Assembly: GCF_900091555.1 (NCBI RefSeq)
Contig: NZ_FMCX01000010.1
Span: 92,855-156,854, forward strand
Source of the DNA: Micromonospora mirobrigensis
GTDB lineage: Bacteria > Actinomycetota > Actinomycetes > Mycobacteriales > Micromonosporaceae
Reading direction: 5' to 3'
DNA length: 64,000 nucleotides
The position numbers and the translations under genes were made by a program. The notes below the pieces were generated by a model. The model saw nothing but the letters and a program-made list of their open reading frames with translations. It ran no database searches and was not told the origin of the DNA. This document shows, piece by piece, positions 58,684-64,000 of the stretch. Numbering within the stretch: position 1 is the first letter of the stretch; every line of letters starts with the position of its first letter.

Positions 58684-59349
58684 TCAAGCGATCGCGGGTT
58701 CCTTCCCGGCGTCGACGAGGCCGACGGCGACGGCCTGCAAGAGGCGGGTCAGGCGTGGTTCGAAGTCGACGGCGAGCCCGCACCAGCGGGGGTTCTCGAC
58801 GTAGAGCTCGCGCAGGGTCTCGGTGGGGTTGGCGAGTTGCCAGAAATAGGACGCCAGCGCCGAGGCCGCGACGATCAGGTCGTTGACCTGGGCGGCGGTC
58901 ATCGTGCCGCTGGTGGTGAGCGCCTCTACGATGACGTCGAAGGCGGCGAATGCGTTCGTCTTGTACTCCCGGGCGCGGTCGATGCCAGCTTCTCCCTCCA
59001 GGCTGAGCGGCACGTGCGTGAGCAGGTCGCAGAACAGCGGCTGGGCCGCGAGGGTGCGGGCCACGATGGCAGCGGTCTGCGCCGGGGCGAGCCCGTGCGC
59101 GCCTGCGGTTTCGCCGAGGACCGCCTCACGCCATTGGCTGTAGCCGCGTTCGGCCAGTCCGAGCAGCAGGTCTTCCTTACTGTCGAAGTATCGGCGCACG
59201 GCCGAGGGGTGGAGGCCCGCAGCCTCGGTGACGGCCGCGAGCGTGACATGGCGGACTCCGCCGAGCGCGAGTGCCAGGTCACTGGCGGCCTGGAGCAGGT
59301 CTTCGGTGCGGCGGAGTTTTGCCTCCGGGGAGTAGGCGCGGCGATTCAT
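58684..59349 (-). CDS. TetR-family regulator
   Basis: The 221-residue protein starts MNRRAYSPEAKLRRTEDLLQ, with the helix-turn-helix TLAAVTEAAGLHPSAVRRYF at about residues 35-60. The rest is a helical ligand-binding domain. ATG 59349 is preferred; the open frame upstream covers the operators. It is divergent from the quinone-reductase/aldehyde-dehydrogenase operon and very likely represses it through the palindromes at 59361-59467. Confidence 0.88.
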   Translation of the reverse strand: MNRRAYSPEAKLRRTEDLLQAASDLALALGGVRHVTLAAVTEAAGLHPSAVRRYFDSKEDLLLGLAERGYSQWREAVLGETAGAHGLAPAQTAAIVARTLAAQPLFCDLLTHVPLSLEGEAGIDRAREYKTNAFAAFDVIVEALTTSGTMTAAQVNDLIVAASALASYFWQLANPTETLRELYVENPRWCGLAVDFEPRLTRLLQAVAVGLVDAGKEPAIA

Positions 59350-59360
59350 CCCCTCAGCAT

Positions 59361-59467
59361 AACGCAATGAACGTGCGTTGCTCCCGTGATCCGCGCCGCA
59401 ACGCAATCGGGTTGCGTTGCGGGCGGAGCGGCTCCTAGAGTGGCCGTAACGCAATTGGGTTGCGTTA
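59361..59467. promoter_or_regulatory. Three near-palindromic TetR operators
   Basis: GCAACGCAA/TTGCGTTGC around TCGGG (59398-59420) and TAACGCAA/TTGCGTTA around TTGGG (59447-59467) are perfect inverted repeats with identical half-sites. A third, AACGCA/TGCGTT with a seven-base spacer, is at 59361-59379. They fill the divergent promoter region between the TetR gene and the oxidoreductase operon. Confidence 0.8.
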
Positions 59468-59509
59468 TATGGATCGGGTAGAGCACCCGACCATGGAGAG
59501 GAGAAGGCG

Positions 59510-60496
59510 ATGTATGCCGCAGTCGTCACCCGTTTCGGAGGCCCTGAGGTCCTCCAACTGCAGGAACTGCCGGACCCGACGCCCGGCCCCGGCCAGGTCG
59601 CGATCGACGTCAGCCACGCCGCAGTCGGCTTGATCGACGCCTACATCCGGCAGGGCCGGTTCGAGAACCAGCCCGGCATGCCGACCCCACCCTTCGTGCC
59701 GGGCCTGGAAGTAGCCGGCACCGTCCGTGCCCTCGGCGAAGGCGTCAGCGGGCTGCGCGTCGGCGAGCCGGTCGTCACGCTGACCGGCGCGGGCGGCGGC
59801 CAGGACGGCTACGCCTCGATCGCCGTGGTCGACGCGGCGCTGGCCGTGAGCCTGGACGGGCTCGGGGTGGACCCGGCGGCCGCGGTGGCGGCCCTGCCCA
59901 ACGCCGCGAGCGCGTGGGCGTCGCTCACCCAGTTGGCGCACATCAAGGAAGGCGATCGTCTGCTGGTGCACGGCGCGCTCGGTGGGCTGGCCTCGGCGTT
60001 CCCCGGTGTGGCCAAGAGCCTGGGGGCCGGGCGCGTGGTCGGCACCGCCCGCCGATCCTCGCTGGAGGGGGCCCGCGCCTCCGCCCTGCCCTACGACGAG
60101 GTCGTCGCGGGCGAAGAGCTGATCGAGGCGGTCGGCGAGACGCGCTTCGAGATTGTGGTCGACCCGGTCGGCGGCCAGGTCCGCACCGACTCACTGCAGG
60201 TGATGGCACCGTTCGGCCGGATGCTGCTGGTGGGCAACGCCGCCGGCGACTGGGAGCACAGCGTGCGCACGAACGACCTGTGGCTGAGGAACCTCGCGCT
60301 GTACGGCTTCTCGGGCGGCGTCTACTTCCCGACCCACCCGGAGCAGGTCCGTCCCGCTGCGCAGGGCGCCATCGCGGCCATCACGCAGGGCCTGGTCGAC
60401 ATCCGCACCGAGTCCATCCCGGCGGCGGAGGCCGCCGAAGCCCACCGCCGGGTCGAGAAGGGCGGCATCGGCGGCCGCATCGTCCTGACCTTCTAA
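59510..60496 (+). CDS. Zinc-type/quinone oxidoreductase (medium-chain reductase)
   Basis: The 328-residue protein has the quinone oxidoreductase pattern: MYAAVVTRFGGPEVLQLQEL, PFVPGLEVAGTVRALGEGVS, then the Rossmann segment RLLVHGALGGLASAFPGVAK with GALGGL in place of the usual GxxGGxG, and GRMLLVGNAAGDWEHS. No zinc ligands are seen, so it belongs to the QOR branch, using NADPH to reduce quinones or enones. GGAGAGGAGAAGGCG lies before the ATG. It is followed by an aldehyde dehydrogenase gene after 98 bases. Confidence 0.88.
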   Translation: MYAAVVTRFGGPEVLQLQELPDPTPGPGQVAIDVSHAAVGLIDAYIRQGRFENQPGMPTPPFVPGLEVAGTVRALGEGVSGLRVGEPVVTLTGAGGGQDGYASIAVVDAALAVSLDGLGVDPAAAVAALPNAASAWASLTQLAHIKEGDRLLVHGALGGLASAFPGVAKSLGAGRVVGTARRSSLEGARASALPYDEVVAGEELIEAVGETRFEIVVDPVGGQVRTDSLQVMAPFGRMLLVGNAAGDWEHSVRTNDLWLRNLALYGFSGGVYFPTHPEQVRPAAQGAIAAITQGLVDIRTESIPAAEAAEAHRRVEKGGIGGRIVLTF

Positions 60497-60594
60497 CCCC
60501 CGCCAGTTCCGCCGTTCCCATCCTGCGCGCCGGATCACCAACGCACGAACCGGCAGACCCGCGAACCAGCACATCCTCCGGGAGATAACCCGTC

Positions 60595-62022
60595 ATGAAC
60601 GCCATCACCACCGTCAACCAGCACTTCATCAACGGACAGTTCGTCGACTCGCACGGCCAGGAGGCCATCGACGTCTACAGTCCGGTCACCGGGGAGCTGA
60701 TCGGCCACACGCTGCTCGGCGACGAGGTCGATGCCGAGCGCGCCATCGTCGCGGCCCACGAGGCCTTCCCCGCGTGGTCGAAGACCTCGCTCGCCGAACG
60801 CGGGCAGTACCTGCAGAAGATCGCGGACGCGCTCGAGGAGCGCATGGACGAGTTGATCTCGGTCACTGTCGCCGAGTACGGCGCGCTCCGCACGTTCTCG
60901 ACCATGTTCAACGAGCAGGCGCGCCAGTTCTTCCTGCTGGCCAAGGACCTGCTGCGGCCCGAGAACTTCGTCGAGCGCAACGGCGACGCCACCGTCACCA
61001 AGGTCCCGGTCGGCGTTGCCGGGCTGCTCACTCCGTGGAACGGCAGCCCCTGGTTCATCGCCGGCAAGGCTGCCTCGGCGCTCGCGGCCGGAGCCACCGT
61101 GGTGATCAAGCCCAGCCAGAACAGCACGCTGCAGAGCAGGGTCCTGATGGAAGCCTTCGCCGCTGCCGAGTTGCCGCCCGGCGTGGTGAACATCGTCAAC
61201 GGCAGCGGCACGGCCGTGGGCAACACCATCACCCGCAGCCCGCTGGTGCAGAAGATCTCCTTCACCGGATCCACCCGGATCGGCAAGCAGATCGGCCGCG
61301 ACGCGATCGAGACGATGAAGCGCGTCACCCTCGAGCTCGGCGGGAAGTCCCCGACGGTCATCCTGGACGACGCCGACATGGGCAAGGCCGTCCAGTTCGC
61401 CCTGACCGCCGGCCTCCTGAACACCGGTCAGGCGTGTATCGCCGGAACCCGCATCCTCGTTCCCGAGCACCGGCTCGAGGAGGCCAAGGCCGCGCTCAAG
61501 GCCGGCGTCGAGGCCCTGCCGATCGGCGACCCGAACGACCCGACCACCCTGATCCAGCCCATGGTTTCGGCGAGCCACTACGAGCGGGTGCAAGGCTTCA
61601 TCCGCAAGGGCATCGAGGAGGGCGCCGAGGTGCTCGTCGGCGGCGAAGGCAAGCCCGAGGGCTTCGAGGCGGGCAACTACGTCAAGCCGACCATCTTCGT
61701 CGGAGTCACCAACGACATGACGATCGCCCAGGAGGAGATCTTCGGCCCGGTCCTGTCGGTGATCACCTACCGCGACGAGGAGGAGGCCGTCGCGATCGCC
61801 AACGACGTCGAATACGGTCTGCACGGCTACGTCTACGGCAACGACGTCGAGCGCGCCCACGCCGTCGCCGACCGGATCCAGGCGGGCCGGGTCATGGTCA
61901 ACCAGTTCTTCGACGACCCGGTCAACCCGTTCGGCGGATTCAAGATGTCCGGCTACGGGCGCGAGTTCGGCATCTACGGCATGAACGCCTACCTTGAGAC
62001 CAAGACCGTCCTCGCCGCGTAG
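60595..62022 (+). CDS. Aldehyde dehydrogenase
   Basis: The 475-residue enzyme has the catalytic Glu in VTLELGGKSPTVILDDAD, the catalytic Cys in NTGQACIAGTRILVPEH, the NAD site FTGSTRIGKQIG and the C-terminal NPFGGFKMSGYGREFG. It oxidises an aldehyde to an acid with NAD(P). GGAGATAACCCGTC precedes the ATG. Likely co-transcribed with the quinone oxidoreductase and controlled by the divergent TetR protein, as a detoxification or catabolic pair. A strong terminator follows. Confidence 0.92.
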   Translation: MNAITTVNQHFINGQFVDSHGQEAIDVYSPVTGELIGHTLLGDEVDAERAIVAAHEAFPAWSKTSLAERGQYLQKIADALEERMDELISVTVAEYGALRTFSTMFNEQARQFFLLAKDLLRPENFVERNGDATVTKVPVGVAGLLTPWNGSPWFIAGKAASALAAGATVVIKPSQNSTLQSRVLMEAFAAAELPPGVVNIVNGSGTAVGNTITRSPLVQKISFTGSTRIGKQIGRDAIETMKRVTLELGGKSPTVILDDADMGKAVQFALTAGLLNTGQACIAGTRILVPEHRLEEAKAALKAGVEALPIGDPNDPTTLIQPMVSASHYERVQGFIRKGIEEGAEVLVGGEGKPEGFEAGNYVKPTIFVGVTNDMTIAQEEIFGPVLSVITYRDEEEAVAIANDVEYGLHGYVYGNDVERAHAVADRIQAGRVMVNQFFDDPVNPFGGFKMSGYGREFGIYGMNAYLETKTVLAA

Positions 62023-62044
62023 GCACTATCCGCACCGGCCGGGC

Positions 62045-62083
62045 CGCACCGGCCGGGCCGCACCCGACGGCCCGGCCGGTGCG
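62045..62083 (+). terminator. 16-bp-stem terminator after the aldehyde dehydrogenase
   Basis: Arms CGCACCGGCCGGGCCG (62045-62060) and CGGCCCGGCCGGTGCG (62068-62083) pair perfectly around seven bases. A second copy of the left arm lies just upstream. It begins 23 bases after the aldehyde dehydrogenase stop. Confidence 0.8.
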
Positions 62084-62408
62084 CCCACCGGCACCGGTCT
62101 TTCCGGCCAGGGCGCGAACGCGTTGGGCGTGCGCACGGACACCCAACACCGGCCGCACCCGAGCCGACTGAACCAGCCGCATCCGGCCGCCGGTTGTCCT
62201 CGCCCGGCGGCCCCACGCCGGGGAGAAACGACATGCGCCGCAGCCATACGAGAAGCCTCTCGCCGCGGCGTAACCAGCAGATCAGGGGCCGCTCGTGACG
62301 GTTGCGCCCGGTGGGTCGTCGGGTGCCCTGCGGATCGACGGCACTTGCTGGCGTTCACCGGCACCCATGCCCGCGAGCATCGCGTGGCCGCCGCACTTGC
62401 TGACCGGA

Positions 62409-62519
62409 TCAGGCCAGCGGCAGTTCCTCCAGCGTCTGGCGCACCCACGCCTCGCACTGGTCGTAGTCCCATCCGTGCTCGGTGACGAGCTGCACGTATG
62501 CGTCGATGGAACTGATCAC
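62409..62519 (-). CDS. Short frame resembling the C-terminal tail of a regulator
   Basis: GTG at 62519 opens MISSIDAYVQLVTEHGWDYD, then QCEAWVRQTLEELPLA and TGA. The residues read like the last helices of a TetR-family regulator or a small helical protein. No N-terminal domain is present. It lies 31 bases left of the IS target site. It may be a remnant or a small real gene; the rest of the 530-base gap after the aldehyde dehydrogenase holds only the terminator. Confidence 0.4.
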   Translation of the reverse strand: MISSIDAYVQLVTEHGWDYDQCEAWVRQTLEELPLA

Positions 62520-62582
62520 CGACGGCGACCTGTTCGAGGGCGACCTGGACTAGGGCCTGTTTCAGAAGTACGGGACTGGGGT

Positions 62583-62894
62583 TCAGCCTGGTTGGTTGGG
62601 GTACTGGCGGTCGGCCAGCCAGATGGTGAGGTCCTTGGCGATGTGGCCGCGGTCGGTCTCGGTGGTGAGGTCGTGGATGCGCTGGTGAGCGTCACGGCGT
62701 TCGACTTCGTAGGTGTCGTCGTCGAGCAGTGAGATCGAGGCGTACCAGGCTGGGTCGTCGTCGGCGGGGTTGATCGTGACGAAGGTGTTGTCGTTGTGGT
62801 TCAGCTCGTCGATCAGCATGAGCAGGGCGTCTTCGGAGGGGTCGTCGACGTGGTCGCCGTTCTCCGCGTCGGCGTAGTAGTAGTCGGCGGCCAT
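62583..62894 (-). CDS. Passenger gene inside the insertion sequence
   Basis: The 103-residue acidic protein begins MAADYYYADAENGDHVDDPS, then ALLMLIDELNHNDNTFVTI and LTIWLADRQYPNQPG. The start is supported by CAGGGAG before the ATG. It lies between the transposase stop and the left inverted repeat, 62 bases after the transposase on the same strand, so it is part of the element. No DNA-binding motif is seen. I cannot name the family; it may be an immunity- or inhibitor-like accessory protein. Confidence 0.7.
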   Translation of the reverse strand: MAADYYYADAENGDHVDDPSEDALLMLIDELNHNDNTFVTINPADDDPAWYASISLLDDDTYEVERRDAHQRIHDLTTETDRGHIAKDLTIWLADRQYPNQPG

Positions 62895-62956
62895 TCGATG
62901 TCTCCCTGCTCTGCTGGTCGGCCGGCTCAGCTTCGCATGAGGTGATGCCTGGCTGG

Positions 62957-63835
62957 TCAGAGCCATTCGTTGATCGCAGCGACGAGCACGGCAGCCTCGA
63001 AGCGGACGGCGAGTTTGTCGTAGCGGGTGGCCACGGCCCGATGGCGTTTGAGTCGGTTGATGCCGCACTCCACGGCGTGGCGGGCCTTGTAGTCCTCGAC
63101 GTCGAACAGCGGTGGCCTGCCGCCGGCTGCGCCGCGCCTCTTACGATTCTGGGCCTGGTCAGCGGGCTCGGCGATGGTGGCCTTGATGCCGCGGTGGCGC
63201 AGGTAGTCCCGGTTGGCCCGCGACGAATACGCCTTGTCCCCACGCACCCGATCCGGCCGTTGGCGTGGTCGGCCTGGTCCGAGCCGGGGCACCCGGATGC
63301 CCCGCAGGACCGGCACGAACTGCGGCGAATCCCCGCGCTGGCCGGCGGTGACCAGAATCGACAGCGGCTTTTGGCCCTGCTCACAGGCCAGGTGGATCTT
63401 CGTCGTCAGGCCACCCCGGGACCGGCCGAGCCCGTGATCGGCCGGCTCAGACACCGCCCCACCGGCCGGCTCCCGCTGGGCGTCGCCGTCGTGTCGGGCG
63501 CCGGCGGCATGCTGATGAGCCCGGCAGATCGTCGAGTCGACGTTGACCTCCCAGCGGATCAAGCCGGCCGCGTCCGCCCTGGCCTGCAACGCGGTGAGGA
63601 TCTGCAACCACACACCCGAGCGCTGCCACCGGCGGAACAGCCCATACACCGTCTGCCACGGCCCGTACTCCGGCGGCAGATCACGCCACGGGCACCCAGT
63701 CCGCACCCGCCACCTGATCCCATTGATCAGCAGCCGACGCGACCACACCGCTGGCCGACCACGCCCCACCGACGCGGGGAGCAGCGGCTCCAACACCGCC
63801 CACTGCTCATCGGTCAGATCACCACGACCCACCAC
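62957..63835 (-). CDS. IS5-family DDE transposase
   Basis: The protein, 292 residues from GTG 63835 (MVGRGDLTDEQWAVLEPLLP), has the IS5 N-terminal domain with GCPWRDLPPEYGPWQTVYG, the first catalytic Asp in EVNVDSTICRAHQHAAG, the second in RVRGDKAYSSRANRDYL and the Glu in HAVECGINRLKRHRAVATRY. A TTG at 63868 in the right inverted repeat is in frame but a less likely start. It is a single open frame, so no programmed frameshift is needed. It should move the element. Confidence 0.9.
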   Translation of the reverse strand: MVGRGDLTDEQWAVLEPLLPASVGRGRPAVWSRRLLINGIRWRVRTGCPWRDLPPEYGPWQTVYGLFRRWQRSGVWLQILTALQARADAAGLIRWEVNVDSTICRAHQHAAGARHDGDAQREPAGGAVSEPADHGLGRSRGGLTTKIHLACEQGQKPLSILVTAGQRGDSPQFVPVLRGIRVPRLGPGRPRQRPDRVRGDKAYSSRANRDYLRHRGIKATIAEPADQAQNRKRRGAAGGRPPLFDVEDYKARHAVECGINRLKRHRAVATRYDKLAVRFEAAVLVAAINEWL

Positions 63836-63883
63836 AAGATCATTGATGGAACCGGGGCCGTGGATCAACTTCTGAAACAGGCC

Positions 63884-64000
63884 CTAGTCAGACTCTCCGG
63901 CTCGGAGGGCGGCGAGCATAGGCGGGTGCAGCTTTGGCCCGGCCACCAAGATGCTCGTCGCTCCCAGGCGCCACGGCGCTCCGGCGGCATCGGTGACCGT
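63884..64000 (-). CDS. 3' end of an unidentified gene cut by the window edge
   Basis: The frame reads TVTDAAGAPWRLGATSILVA, then GPKLHPPMLAALRAGESD to TAG at 63886-63884. The stop codon falls within the CTAG target duplication of the insertion sequence, so the gene itself stays whole. Only 38 residues are visible and the family is not recognised. Confidence 0.55.
   Translation of the reverse strand, partial: TVTDAAGAPWRLGATSILVAGPKLHPPMLAALRAGESD

Larger units (their letters stand above)
62554..63883 (-). mobile_element. Complete IS5-family insertion sequence
   Basis: The element is 1330 bases. Its ends are the perfect 16-base inverted repeats GGCCTGTTTCAGAAGT (62554-62569) and ACTTCTGAAACAGGCC (63868-63883). 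It is flanked by the direct repeat CTAG (62550-62553 and 63884-63887), as expected for IS5-group elements. It carries an intact transposase plus one extra gene. The intact ends, duplication and open frame suggest recent insertion. Confidence 0.92.

Noticed and set aside
62475..62552. Plus-strand frame ending MELITDGDLFEGDLD just before the IS
   Set aside because: It has no ribosome-binding site or coherent upstream sequence; the minus-strand helical frame over the same bases looks more protein-like, though neither is certain.
63836..63868. Transposase start at TTG 63868
   Set aside because: It lies in the inverted repeat and adds residues not typical of IS5 transposases; GTG 63835 gives the expected N-terminus.
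1..64000. tRNA gene as an island integration site
   Set aside because: I looked for clover-leaf landmarks at the island edges (about 5.6 kb and 34.5 kb) and at the accessory zone and saw none; no flanking direct repeats of the island were recognised either.

Overview
The window is very GC-rich (about 70% by eye) with frequent GTG and some TTG starts, short intergenic gaps and many 4-base stop/start overlaps. Together with two F420-type (LLM-class) flavin oxidoreductases, DesK/LiaS-type two-component systems and abundant short toxin-antitoxin (TA) loci, this points to an actinomycete chromosome, most likely Micromonosporaceae. No rRNA, tRNA or CRISPR array was seen.

Region 1 (1-5.6 kb) is ordinary chromosome: an L,D-transpeptidase with an apparent frameshift, a two-component system (1080-2829, minus) next to an ABC-2 exporter (2868-4608, minus), and an alpha/beta hydrolase.

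Region 2 (5.6-34.5 kb) is a defence island built on a complete type 2 BREX (Pgl) system on the minus strand. In transcription order it runs pglW (32174-28044), pglX (24120-20614), pglY (15574-11786), pglZ (11736-9022), brxD (9025-7724), brxHI (7722-5617). Two blocks interrupt it. Between pglW and pglX is a tight three-gene cassette: a DUF3696-like ATPase, a TOPRIM-like protein and a DUF262 protein. Between pglX and pglY are a BrnTA-like TA pair, a plus-strand protein with a PD-(D/E)XK-like motif, a GNAT acetyltransferase, an XRE regulator and two small genes, one DivIVA-like. Divergent from pglW is a two-gene QatB/QatC-like module: a protein that would start Met-Gly from a TTG codon, and a QueC-like ATP-pyrophosphatase. 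This island is the most likely home of something new.

Region 3 (34.5-49 kb) is metabolic and regulatory chromosome: an M50 protease with CBS domains, a sugar-lactone oxidase, an ABC exporter divergent from a TetR regulator with a clear operator array, LLM oxidoreductases, an ArsR/SRPBCC pair, a second two-component system, an acyl-CoA-dehydrogenase-like flavoprotein, and an Ig-like/glycosidase-like pair.

Region 4 (49-58.7 kb) is an accessory zone with gene decay: a haem-oxygenase-like remnant, a broken kinase, a nucleotidyltransferase, an Imm5-like protein, an RCC1-like repeat protein, peptidase E, and three TA loci (Phd/VapC, a HigBA-like pair with a frameshifted toxin, RelBE-like). Four same-strand copies of a 58-bp repeat lie between these loci.

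Region 5 (58.7-64 kb) has a TetR regulator divergent from a quinone-reductase/aldehyde-dehydrogenase operon with three near-palindromic operators, a 16-bp-stem terminator, and an intact 1330-bp IS5-family element with perfect 16-bp inverted repeats, a CTAG duplication and an extra small gene beside the transposase. It sits exactly on the stop codon of the gene that leaves the window.
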